33,500 nucleotides of DNA. Source: Symbiodinium natans. Taxonomy: Eukaryota; Sar; Dinophyceae; Suessiales; Symbiodiniaceae. Location of the stretch: contig CAJNDS010002521.1 of NCBI GenBank assembly GCA_905221605.1, forward strand, positions 64,001 through 97,500, given 5' to 3'. The notes beneath the pieces are model-generated. The model saw only the letters and a program-made list of their open reading frames with translations. It was not told the origin of the DNA and ran no database searches. The position numbers and the translations under genes were made by a program. Every line of letters starts with the position of its first letter. Position 1 is the first letter of the stretch. Positions 18,540-26,265 of the stretch are shown in pieces.

Positions 18540-18672
18540 ATATATACACAATATTGTGTATAATATTATATATAATATTATATATAATATTATACTTAAT
18601 ATTATATTTAATACTATATATATAATATTATATATAATATTATATATAATATTATATATAATACCATATCTA
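18540..18672 (+). repeat. TATAATAT palindromic AT repeat
   Basis: TATATAATATTA units repeated about ten times; strongly self-complementary and able to form cruciforms. Confidence 0.9.
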
Positions 18673-18689
18673 GTTTGATATACATGCAT

Positions 18690-18822
18690 ACATATACCTA
18701 TACCTATACCTATACATATACATATACGCATACACATACATACATACATACATACATACATACATACATACATACATACATACATACATACATACATACA
18801 TACATACATACATACATACACA
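18690..18822 (+). repeat. TACA/CATA tetranucleotide microsatellite
   Basis: TATACC and CATATA variants, then more than twenty perfect ACAT units. Confidence 0.95.
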
Positions 18823-19330
18823 CCACCAGGTTCGCCCGACAGAGATTGTCCCCAGCTGTCGACTCGACATCTCATCGAGGCGCCGGGTTCGATACTGAGA
18901 GCCAGAGCTTAAGTGAGCTACAAAACAATAAGCCTACAGTATGTTTGCTTTAACATAGTAGGATCGGGGGCCTGCCGGCTACGTGGAGATGTCCAGGCAA
19001 AGACCACTTTGGAGATTTTACTCAGGTGCTTGAATGCGCTTTGGAAAAAGGAAGGAGGCGATTTGATGTGAGGCTCAAGGGAACGTCCGCAAGATTGTAG
19101 ATGAGGGCTCCAGACACCTGAAGGGTTTGAAGCCAGTTTGACAAATAGGTCCCCCATAGGATCCTCGCGCCCTACCGAGGCCAGGTCACTCTTCACCCTG
19201 TGCGAATGGCGCTGGGATTCCCTATACTTTACTCTTAGGGATTGAGGCTATTGAGTTTCCAACTTTTTGGCTTCTACTATAAAATGCTGCAGGTGCTAGC
19301 TGCGTGCTTGGCATGTGAAATCTTAGAAAG

Positions 19331-19555
19331 GTGACAGGTCTGTTTTGCAGCACCTGCCTTCGATCCATCACGGCGCGAGGAGCTTTTACGGAGGCTGTCT
19401 CGCTCCGCAGACGCAGTATCAGTGTTTCAGAACCTAGACGCAGCAGCAAAGCACACTTCATGTCTTCATGGCACCACGTTGCGATGTTTTTGGCAGTGCA
19501 ATGTTACCGCAGACCGCCACATACATCTCACTTGCTGAGACTTGCTGAGGTTTAG
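19331..19555 (+). CDS. Possible exon, 74 codons
   Basis: An open frame rich in Ser/Arg (RRRSISVSEPRRSSK) ends at TAG just inside a TTTAGGCGG sequence. A minus-strand frame covers the same region. Weak support. Confidence 0.22.
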   Translation: MTGLFCSTCLRSITARGAFTEAVSLRRRSISVSEPRRSSKAHFMSSWHHVAMFLAVQCYRRPPHTSHLLRLAEV

Positions 19556-19669
19556 GCGGCACGGGCTCCCTGGCCTTAATCGGCACAGTTTCCCTTTTTG
19601 CCCCGCCACCTGTGACATTTTTGCCCTGCGGATGCGCCAGTCTACACCCGACCCTAAGCCTTAAGCCGC

Positions 19670-19752
19670 ATCAAGGTTATAGGTACCCTAAGTTTATAAG
19701 TATAGTTACCCGACTTTTCTCTACTTATAATAGCTACCCATGAACCTCCAAG
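19670..19752 (+). mobile_element. Family C MITE, left end lost
   Basis: TATAGTTACCCGAC and the right end CTACCCATGAACCTCCAAG, followed by TA. Confidence 0.5.
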
Positions 19753-19809
19753 TAAGCTTTCAGACGTTATTGATAAGCCCTTCTCAGGCATTCTGATGCA
19801 GACCTTCCC

Positions 19810-20280
19810 AGAGGGCCCTGCCTCTTCTGCGGAGACTCAGCTGACGACACGATCAGGCCCTGACCGAATCCGGCCAACGACATTCACACGGGGGGTCTAC
19901 CACAAGAAGGGGCCCCTAATTAGTACAGACCCCAACTAGTAGGATTCCCTCATACTAAGAAACCCCAATAAGGTACCCCTAAATAGCGTAGACCCCTATA
20001 CGAGTAGCAGCCGCAGCCATGATAAACAGGTGGTACCAGCCACCAGCACGAGAATACTCCCGACGGGAGCTCATAGCAGATCGCCTGGTGAACTTCGGAG
20101 GCTCGGTTCCTGCAGCTTCTTTTTGAGCAAAGTCCTAAAGCCCCAAGAATGGCTAAGCCACAAAACCACCCTAATTTCCGCCGAAGCCGTGCGGTCCAGT
20201 ATATGCAAGCCAGCATACCACTTGACCTACGCCGATGACACATTACCCACCAGGTTCACAATGACCTTGACCAACACGTG
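19810..20280 (+). CDS. Exon pair around a family A MITE; possible reverse-transcriptase relic
   Basis: To the left of the element a frame gives AETQLTTRSGPDRIRPTTF. In phase across it the downstream frame reads AAAAMINRWYQPPAREYS and ELIADRLVNFGGSV to TGA. A donor GGGG|GTCTAC and acceptor GCGTAG|AC inside the element's inverted repeats keep the frame. Another downstream frame contains HLTYADDTL, which resembles the YADD catalytic box of reverse transcriptases, but no other RT motif is visible. Either reading may be right. Confidence 0.28.
19890..19998 (+). mobile_element. Family A MITE with variant ends
   Basis: Ends GGGGGTCTAC and GTAGACCCC form inverted repeats in which the usual TTTACG is changed to TCTAC. 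This creates GTCTAC (donor-like) and GTAG (acceptor-like) inside the element. Confidence 0.65.
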
Positions 20281-20298
20281 AAAGCAATATAAGGGTCG

Positions 20299-20399
20299 GA
20301 ATACTTACTAATATTATTCTCTTAGGGTCCCTTTATCACTAGACTATAATAGCCCCCCAAAAGCATGCCAAAACCCTGTTTTAATTATTCGGGCCCCTA
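20299..20399 (+). mobile_element. Family F element running into telomeric repeat
   Basis: TACTAATATTATTCTCTTAG, CACTAGACTATAATAGCCCC and TTAATTATTCGGGCCCCTA match the copy at 16974; the right flank is a CCCTAAA array. Confidence 0.5.
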
Positions 20400-20643
20400 A
20401 GCCCTAAACCCTCGACCCTAAAACCCAAAACCCTAAACCCTAAACCCTAAACCTAAACCCTAAACCCTAAACCCTGAACCCTGAACCCTAAACCCTAAAC
20501 TACTCCCGATTCCTCTCCACTGAGGCGTCGCTGCAGCGATGCTGGCCGCACCACTTCTCGTCCTCGTGTCGCGAGCAGGCAAGACACGACTTTAGGGTTT
20601 AGGGTTTAGGGTTTAGGGTTTAGGGTTTAGGGTTTAGGGTTAA
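20398..20643. repeat. Outward-facing pair of telomeric arrays
   Basis: CCCTAAA at 20398-20502 and seven TTTAGGG units at 20592-20643, with about 90 bp between them. Confidence 0.9.
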
Positions 20644-20745
20644 CCCTGACTAATCCGAGTGACAGGACCGAGCTCGCAACAGTCAGGGGGATTTTGGGGA
20701 GGTGTGGGTACTAGTATCTGCTGTCGAATGCGAATGTAGCAGGGG

Positions 20746-20949
20746 TTGAGGTGGCTTTCGGCCTCAGGGTGTTATTTTTTTTTAGCAGCGTCTAGCATGG
20801 TGAGCTTTATGGGGGCTTCAGCAGGCCTGTCAGAGTCGCTGTGCAACAGCCCCATCGCAAGCCCCAAAAAGAGATGCACGAGGGTCTTCCAGCTTAGTGG
20901 AGACTCGAGCTGTTTGTTGAGAAGGAACTTGTGCTGCAGTCGCTCATGA
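20746..20949 (+). CDS. Possible exon, 67 codons
   Basis: An ATG frame has a hydrophobic N-terminal run (CYFFLAASSMVSFMGASAG) that could be a signal peptide or membrane helix, followed by a Cys/Ser-rich part. A minus-strand frame is also open. No family is recognised. Confidence 0.27.
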   Translation: MRWLSASGCYFFLAASSMVSFMGASAGLSESLCNSPIASPKKRCTRVFQLSGDSSCLLRRNLCCSRS

Positions 20950-21479
20950 CTCATGCCGTCTGACGTTGCAGTCGGTGTAGTTGCTGCATGCAGGTGGAGA
21001 TGCAATAGCCGCAGCCTCAGACATTGAGGGCACCGGCTTTTCGGCAATGGCGCATATCAGAACCATGACCTGGCTGTCCGATCCGCCCACAAGGTGAGAC
21101 AGGCTGGATTACTTGTTCACGGATGTTGCTGCCTGGCTGCACAGTACTTTTCTTTTCTGGGAATGAGATGGGAATGAGCTGAATGCTCGCATAAATTTCG
21201 GACATCTAAAGATACAGCGTGCGGCCACCAATGTCGTAAATTCATCGGTCTGCTTGGGCAAGCATATCTTCGGTTGATTTTACCCGGCGTGGTTAACGCT
21301 GACTTTCTTTGGGGGCACCCGATGCCCTTTACGATGCCTTACGAACCACCATCCTTTTTGGGTCTCAAAAGCCCCTAAACCCTAAATCCTAAACCTCTTA
21401 GAACCCCAGGATCCTCCCTCCCCAACATCCTGTGCAAGCGGAGCCAACCTGAAGCAGGGGGAGGGTAGTGTTTAGGGTC

Positions 21480-21577
21480 GGGATGTTCCCCCTTTTACTC
21501 GCAGTCCTTAATTGGGATGACAGTACCTCCTATTATACTCCCCATAAAGGATTGTTAGTATCAGGGGGGAACATCCC
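21480..21577 (+). mobile_element. Family B MITE inserted within telomeric repeat
   Basis: GGGATGTTCCCCC and GGGGGGAACATCCC ends, inner CAGTCCTTAA and AAAGGATTG. Both flanks carry GTTTAGGG, so the element lies in a small array. Confidence 0.7.
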
Positions 21578-21599
21578 AAGTTTAGGGTTTAGGGTTGAG

Positions 21600-22115
21600 A
21601 GGTTTTATTCAACCTTAGTGCCCTGCTCTACAGACGGCATCGGCCAGCATCGAGACCATGCCAGTGTAAGTCGCGGGGCGGGTAAAGTCTTCAGCTTCCG
21701 CGTGGTCTATAGGATGCAGGCAAACATTCCACCAATTCCAAGTGGGGGTTTCCGAAAATAGGGGTACCCTTTTTGGGGGTCTCTTTAAGGGAGATTCTAC
21801 TCTATTTGGGTATAAAATAGGGGTACCCCCCTATTTTGGGGAAATGCCCAAGTGGGGCCTGCAATGAGCCAACAGAGGTATGATTCTTATGTTCAGCTGC
21901 TCCGCCCTTTTCCATTACTGGGCAGCTCGGCATCTGCAGCACAGAAGTTGCGCAACGTGGCATTTCGTATCTCCCAAGCCTCCGAGATCCGTAGGCTTCC
22001 CGATGCTGCAGATGCGCGCGCGCGGGCGCGGCCCGCGCGCGCGCGGGTGGTTTCGGGCGGGCGGGCATGCGTGTGCGTTTGTGTGTGTGAGAGAGAGAGA
22101 GTGCGTTGTTACTGA
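21600..22115 (+). CDS. Two exons joined across a family A MITE intron
   Basis: The left exon ends MQANIPPIPSG at the donor GGGG|GTTTCC (21748). The right exon starts after CCCAAG|TG (21853) and reads SQQRYDSYVQLLRPF and QKLRNVAFRISQASEIRR. The phase matches at the GT-AG junction. The right exon continues through an alternating CG/GT tract at 22010-22100, so the extreme C-terminus is doubtful. The same 10-bp sequence lies on both sides of the element (finding below). Function unknown. Confidence 0.4.
21743..21852 (-). mobile_element. Family A MITE flanked by 10-bp direct repeat
   Basis: CCAAGTGGGG occurs at both borders. Ends GTTTCCGAAAATAGGGG and CTATTTTGGGGAAATGC are inverted repeats. Treated as an intron it has GT at its first bases and AG in the duplicated CAAG. 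Confidence 0.7.
22010..22102 (+). repeat. CG palindrome followed by GT and GA runs
   Basis: CGCGCGCGGGCGCGGCCCGC-type alternating CG at 22015-22046, then GTGTGCGTTTGTGTGTGTGA and GAGAGAGAGAG. Candidate Z-DNA. Confidence 0.85.
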
Positions 22116-22241
22116 GTCGTACCTGTGGCTCTGCAAGAAAGGGTTTTGGGACGTCAGGGCTTTTAGGTCTTTCTAGGGTTTTAGGGCTTAAGGCCTGGGA
22201 TGGATCCTGCCAGCGATTTCTTTTGATGCCGCTTGGCAGAA

Positions 22242-22502
22242 ATGTCTCCTTTGGGGCAAAACACCGTGGCATTTTTTAAGTGGCTTCGCGCGCTCTCTGC
22301 AATGCTTCCAAGGCTAGACCACATTGGAATCAATTCTATGATTGCTGGCTGCTATACACCTGTTATGACACTCGGCAGCAGGGGCACTGACTGCCACAGG
22401 GCGCCTGCCCACTGCTCTTTGCCCCGGGAAGTCGAGGATCAGGCCAGTTTAGGCCCATGTCTTCGTGTGCAAAATGCAATGATGTCGAGCGGCACTTTGT
22501 GA
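22242..22502 (+). CDS. Hypothetical protein, 86 aa
   Basis: ATG 22242 opens a frame without repeats (NTVAFFKWLRALSAML, then HIGINSMIAGCYTPVM) and ends in a stop at 22500. The composition is balanced and protein-like. It could be a complete small protein or an exon, since TTG in the same frame extends it slightly upstream. No domain is recognised. Confidence 0.42.
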   Translation: MSPLGQNTVAFFKWLRALSAMLPRLDHIGINSMIAGCYTPVMTLGSRGTDCHRAPAHCSLPREVEDQASLGPCLRVQNAMMSSGTL

Positions 22503-22780
22503 AGAGCTGTGCTGTCAGCCTCAGTCCCAGGATCCATTGCCGGTGCTATCGTCTTCTGCTTTTCGTCTGGGCATGTGCCTGACTTATTCTAGCCTGACTC
22601 TTTGATGCTTGACTGACTAAGGGACCATGTAACCCTAAACCCTATACTATATAGCATTGCGAAGCCCAGGCCACAGCGCAAAAGGACACGCAAGCACGGT
22701 TTTCACATCCTGCCAAGAATCGCTGTGGACTGTCGAATCTCAGAAGCGTATATGCAAAAACCGATGTTGCTTGAGGTGCC

Positions 22781-23029
22781 ATGGTTGGCTATGTTGGTGA
22801 AATTATGCTGCTCCGTGGGCAGCACATGGCAGCTGTTGTGACAATCTCGTTTTGCTTCCCCTCGTACCTACCTCTGCACAAGAGAACTCGGCTATTCGAG
22901 ATTCAGAGACTCCAAAGTCACAAACGTTCGGCTACGTCAGGGAGGATCTGCCATAGTATTCCACGCTATTCAGTATTCCCTGAAATCCCTGGACATGCAG
23001 AGTTGCGGTATAAGTCCGGAAGCTTCTAA
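22781..23029 (+). CDS. Hypothetical protein, 82 aa, stop supplied by a telomeric array
   Basis: The frame starts at ATG 22781 and reads GEIMLLRGQHMAAVVTISF and then basic stretches (HKRTRLFEIQRLQSHKRS). The stop TAA is the first unit of the CCCTAAA array at 23026, so the original reading frame may have been cut by the array. No family is recognised. Confidence 0.4.
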   Translation: MVGYVGEIMLLRGQHMAAVVTISFCFPSYLPLHKRTRLFEIQRLQSHKRSATSGRICHSIPRYSVFPEIPGHAELRYKSGSF

Positions 23030-23062
23030 ACCCTAAACCCTAAACCCTAAACCCTAAATCCT
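23026..23062 (-). repeat. Telomeric array, CCCTAAA
   Basis: Five units; it supplies the stop of the 22781 frame. Confidence 0.9.
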
Positions 23063-23139
23063 TCAGCCGTTGCTCCAAAAGGTATGTCGGATGGAAGCAA
23101 AGTGTCCAACTGGATGAGGAAGTGGAAGGTGCCAGAGCA

Positions 23140-23318
23140 TGAGTTAGGGTTTAGAGGGTTTGTAGTAAGTTTGTAGGGTTTGTAGGGTTTATAATAGGGT
23201 TTATAGGGTTTGTAGGGTTTGTAGGGTTTGTAGGGTTTACAGCGTTTAGAGGGTTTAGAGGGTTTATAGGGTTTATAGGGTTTATAGGGTTTATAGGGTT
23301 TACAGGGTTTATAGGGTC
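23140..23318 (+). repeat. Nine-base derivative of the telomere repeat
   Basis: About nineteen units of GGGTTTATA or GGGTTTGTA with a few GAGGGTTTA variants. The 9-base period makes the minus strand read as repeated Lys-Pro-Tyr without stops. Confidence 0.88.
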
Positions 23319-23671
23319 TCATGCGTCCTTGAGGGCCAATGACGCAGACGCAGTATCCCGTCATGTTAAGAAAGGGTGCTTCTCGCAAAGCGTACAACTC
23401 CGTTATGCATGCCGGAAGATGAGTTGATGCCCTGACCTGCTGAGAGGTGGTGTTGACTTGATGTTTCACCCCTTTCGCTACTTGGCGCGACTCGGCAGAA
23501 TGTGTACTGGCTCATGGTACTGTTCATATTGTAATCATAAAAACGTATTATAGTAGCAGTAGTAGTACGAATACTAATATAGCAATAGCATTAACAACCT
23601 CACAAAGCTGGCACTTCGAGCTGAGCTTTGCATTGCTTGACTGTCGGCTGGCAAGCCAGGCATGGTAATCA

Positions 23672-23895
23672 TCTGAGAATTGGCGGACTAGGGCTGCGCA
23701 TGCATGCTGTATCTAAGGGTAGTTTCGTGGGCCTTTAATATGGTCCCTTACCTCCCTTATGTAAGGGGTATACAAGGCGTCCCTTTTTGAGGGCCCGTAC
23801 TAAGAGACCATGTAACAACCCTTATGCTGTAGATTCCAATTTTGGACCTGTCAGGACGTTGGCCATTACTACAAAGCCCACAGCATGGGCACTTG
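23672..23895 (+). CDS. Exon split by a family J (hAT-like) MITE
   Basis: The frame left of the element (GGLGLRMHAV) joins, after removal of the element and one copy of its 8-bp duplication, to SNFGPVRTLAITTKPTAW on the right. A GT-AG alternative is also in frame: donor CATGCT|GTATCT, acceptor CTGTAG|AT from the right duplication. It ends at the family C element beginning at 23890. Confidence 0.32.
23712..23823 (+). mobile_element. Family J MITE with 8-bp duplication (hAT-like)
   Basis: ATGCTGTA occurs at 23704-23711 and 23824-23831. Ends TAAGGGTAGTTTCGTGG and CCATGTAACAACCCTT are imperfect inverted repeats. An 8-bp duplication is typical of hAT elements. Confidence 0.62.
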
Positions 23896-23988
23896 GAGGT
23901 TTATGTACTTATACGTAGGGTATTTTAGAAGTAGGGCCCTAAGTACCCCAAGTATAGTTACCTACATTTCACCTACCCATGAACCTCC
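23890..23988 (+). mobile_element. Family C MITE
   Basis: CACTTGGAGGTTTATG left end and CTACCCATGAACCTCCA right end, with interior GTACTTATACGTAGGG. Confidence 0.6.
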
Positions 23989-24004
23989 ATCCGCTCCCTC
24001 GACC

Positions 24005-24110
24005 TGGGGGTTTACGAAAAAAGGGACCCTTAGCATAGACCCCCAAAGAAGAGGACTCCTTTATAGTAAGGACCCCAAAGAAGGTGCCCCTAATTTCGGA
24101 AACGCCCCCA
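24005..24110 (+). mobile_element. Family A MITE joined to a telomeric array
   Basis: Left end CTGGGGGTTTACGAAAAAAG, right end AATTTCGGAAACGCCCCC running directly into a CCCTAAA array. A family C element lies 16 bp to the left. Confidence 0.65.
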
Positions 24111-24363
24111 AACCCTAAACCCTAAACCCTAAACCCTAAACCCTAAACCCTAAACCCTAAACCCTAAACCCTAAACGCCTGAGGATGGGTTGGTCCGTCG
24201 TCGGCGTTTGGAGCGAGGTCATGAAGTATGTCTCGATGCGCGGCAAAGCGCTCATGCGGCTTGGATCGCCAGGCGATGCCCCCCCTACCGTGCGAACCCT
24301 TTCCTACGGGTTGAGGGGTTTAGGGTTTAGGGTTTGGGGTTTAGGGTTTAGGGTTTAGGGTTA
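24107..24363. repeat. Telomeric arrays on both sides of an exon
   Basis: Ten CCCTAAA units at 24107-24176 and six TTTAGGG units at 24315-24363. Confidence 0.92.
24181..24314 (+). CDS. Exon bounded on both sides by telomeric arrays
   Basis: Between a CCCTAAA array (acceptor CGCCTGAG|GAT) and a TTTAGGG array (donor near GTTGAGG|GGTTTAG) lies a frame rich in Arg/Ala: GLVRRRRLERGHEVCLD and HAAWIARRCPPYRANPF. The exon is open throughout and reads into the array. The intron to its left also contains the family A element at 24005. Confidence 0.38.
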
Positions 24364-24377
24364 GTGGTTCTTAAGCA
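24364..24377 (+). mobile_element. Right end of a family E MITE fused to a telomeric array
   Basis: GTGGTTCTTAAGCAGAGAA is the family E right end; the rest of the element is replaced by the TTTAGGG array at 24315-24363. Confidence 0.4.
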
Positions 24378-24433
24378 GAGAATGAGGAAGTTAGGTACCT
24401 TAGATCCGTGACTCCTGCATCATCGCAGACGTA

Positions 24434-24748
24434 GTGCATAGAGCTCTCTGCCGTGAAACCTTGTCCTTTTTGAAATGTGCAAGGATGGCGGAGCGTGGTT
24501 GCATCCTCTGTCCCCATTTCCTACGAACTTCGTGGAAGAAGATCCATCCACGGGCACCCTCCCAATCCCTCCCATCTGGAGTACGCAAATGCGCCTTTCT
24601 TGGTCCTGGCTGTCTCTTCCGGAGCCTTTCAGCTCATGCTTTGTCTCCCTTCCTTTCTGTTGTCTCTAATCTCCCTGGGAGGCACAAGCTAGGTCCTGCG
24701 ACCGAAGTTGCAATCTGTAGACAAGAAGCTCAAAGCCCTAAACCCTAA
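24434..24748 (+). CDS. Hypothetical protein or exon, up to 104 codons
   Basis: A frame is open over 24434-24748, with the first ATG at 24485 (AERGCILCPHFLRTSW). It is Cys/Ser/Pro-rich and ends in a TAA created by the telomeric array at 24735. Two shorter frames overlap. No domain is recognised. Confidence 0.33.
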   Translation: MHRALCRETLSFLKCARMAERGCILCPHFLRTSWKKIHPRAPSQSLPSGVRKCAFLGPGCLFRSLSAHALSPFLSVVSNLPGRHKLGPATEVAICRQEAQSPKP

Positions 24749-25106
24749 ACCCTAAACCCTCATCACCAAAAAAGGATAAAAACCAACAACCCTGACTCTG
24801 CCCCCAGGATTGCTGGTGGCTTGAGACGCCTGCATGCATTAGCCACATCGAGTGCTTTTGGGCCTTCATTGCAAGCCTCATGTTAGTGCGGATACCCTAA
24901 ACCCTAAACCCTAAACCCTAAACCCTCAGTGTTGTGGCCGCAACTGAGGCTTCACCTTGGGCGTGCCTTTCCACCTGAGCTCCTTGAAGCGCAAGCAGCC
25001 TTTGGGGGGTTTAGGGTTTAGGGTTTAGGGTTTAGGGTTTAGGGTTGTAGCCTTTCCTTTGGCATGGCCATCAGACCCTAAACCCGAAACCCTAAACCCC
25101 AAACCG
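24735..25106. repeat. Cluster of four telomeric arrays
   Basis: CCCTAAA at 24735-24763 and 24893-24927, TTTAGGG at 25010-25047, CCCTAAA at 25074-25106, with 30-130 bp of unique sequence between blocks. Confidence 0.9.
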
Positions 25107-25148
25107 ACAGTTCTTAGACTCACAAAGCCAAGGCGTTTGCATTGTGTT

Positions 25149-25286
25149 GGGTTTAGGGTTTAGGGTTTAGGGTTTAGGGTTTAGGGTTTAGGGTTTAGGG
25201 TTTAGGGTTTAGGGTTTAGGGTTTAGGGTTTAGGGTTTAGGGTTTAGGGTTTAGGGTTTAGGGTTTAGGGTTTAGGGTTTAGGGTG
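25149..25286 (+). repeat. Longest perfect telomeric array, TTTAGGG
   Basis: Nineteen to twenty uninterrupted units, the most regular array in the window. Confidence 0.95.
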
Positions 25287-25301
25287 TGACCAGGTGCCAG
25301 C

Positions 25302-25535
25302 GTGGAATTCCACCATGCCATGTGGCATTTGTTTGTGCAGGACTCAGGGGGCATGTGCAGGGCTCTCATCTCGGAGAGCATGTGTTCTTCTTGGCCGGTT
25401 CTTGAGGTATGTCCCTTTTGGGGTACCGTAAACGATAAGAACCCTTCTTGTGATCAAGTACCCCCGAACAGTTGTTTTTCAGAACTGCCCATGCGAAGAG
25501 GGACTCCTTCAGGAAGGTTTAGAGTTTTAGCTTGA
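25302..25535 (+). CDS. Possible exon, 77 codons
   Basis: The frame starts just after the longest telomeric array and reads MWHLFVQDSGGMCRALIS and a Cys-containing tail. A fragment resembling family A (GGGGTACCGTAAACG) lies within it near 25420, so the middle may not be original coding DNA. Confidence 0.25.
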   Translation: MEFHHAMWHLFVQDSGGMCRALISESMCSSWPVLEVCPFWGTVNDKNPSCDQVPPNSCFSELPMRRGTPSGRFRVLA

Positions 25536-25735
25536 ACGCCATGGCAGCCCCGTGACTAAGCAACTTGGTCCGCGCCCGCCCCAAGAACAACCCGCCCCCG
25601 CATCCGCAACCAAAAACACGCGCCCCGCAGAAAAAAAACAAAAAGCAAGCTACCCGCCCACCAGGGTGTTTCTTGCCCCCCCCCCTTCTCCCTCCTTTCG
25701 ATGGCCTTCGCTGCGGAGCCCTGCCCAGAACAAGT

Positions 25736-25887
25736 AAAACCCTAAACCCTAAACCTTAAACCCTAAACAACCAGCGCCGAAGGCAGGAGCCCTGCGCTGC
25801 TACTCAGGTTTTTCCTGCGCCCCCGCGCCCTCTGAAAATCCCACAGCTGTAGGCCCATGTGTTTAGGGTTTAGGGTTTAGGGTTTAG
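25736..25887. repeat. Two telomeric arrays
   Basis: CCCTAAA at 25736-25768 and TTTAGGG at 25859-25887; the second ends as a TTTAG acceptor before a strong exon. Confidence 0.9.
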
Positions 25888-26058
25888 GTCCGGAGGGCTT
25901 TGAGCCAGAGCAAGTCGGCAATGTTGAAACCGACGTCTGTGAAAGCCTGACACCGAAGAAGTGTTTTAAGCTTAGCTTGAGCATACCTCCGGAGAACTTC
26001 CTCCAAAACATGCGGGTTCAGCAAGTTGACATGGTGCAGTGGGAAGAATTCTGTTGAA
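25888..26058 (+). CDS. Strong exon starting at a telomeric acceptor
   Basis: A TTTAGGG array ends as TTTAG|GTCCGG. From there a frame reads PEGFEPEQVGNVETDVCES, KCFKLSLSIPPENFLQN and VQQVDMVQWEEFC before TGA. The acidic, well-mixed composition is among the most protein-like in the window. The acceptor would be supplied by the last telomeric unit. Donors near GAATTCT|GTTGAA or inside the following GT repeat are possible. The minus-strand frame over the same bases is probably its shadow. Confidence 0.43.
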
Positions 26059-26202
26059 TGTATGTGTGTGTGTGTGTGTCTCTGTCGAATTGGCATGACT
26101 TCTGATCTAGACGCCACGGGGAATGATATGTTTACCATGTAACGTAGCTGTTTGGCAAGTCTCTTCCCTGCGTTTGGCACGCTAGCCATTTTGGAACCTT
26201 GA

Positions 26203-26236
26203 AACCCCGAAACCCTAAACCCTAAACCCTAAACCC
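26203..26236 (-). repeat. Telomeric array, CCCTAAA
   Basis: Five units with one CCCGAAA variant. Confidence 0.88.
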
Positions 26237-26265
26237 TTGAGTCTCTGAGCCACGGTCATCCACAG

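Noticed and set aside
18495-18953. Open frames of Tyr/Met/Cys or Thr/Tyr/His repeats
   Set aside because: They are translations of the AT palindrome and ACAT microsatellite.
23047-23469. Lys-Pro-Tyr repeat protein
   Set aside because: It is the translation of a 9-base repeat derived from the telomere heptamer, with no start or splice context.
25884-26189. Minus-strand open frame of 101 codons
   Set aside because: The plus-strand frame over the same bases is more protein-like and starts at a telomeric acceptor.
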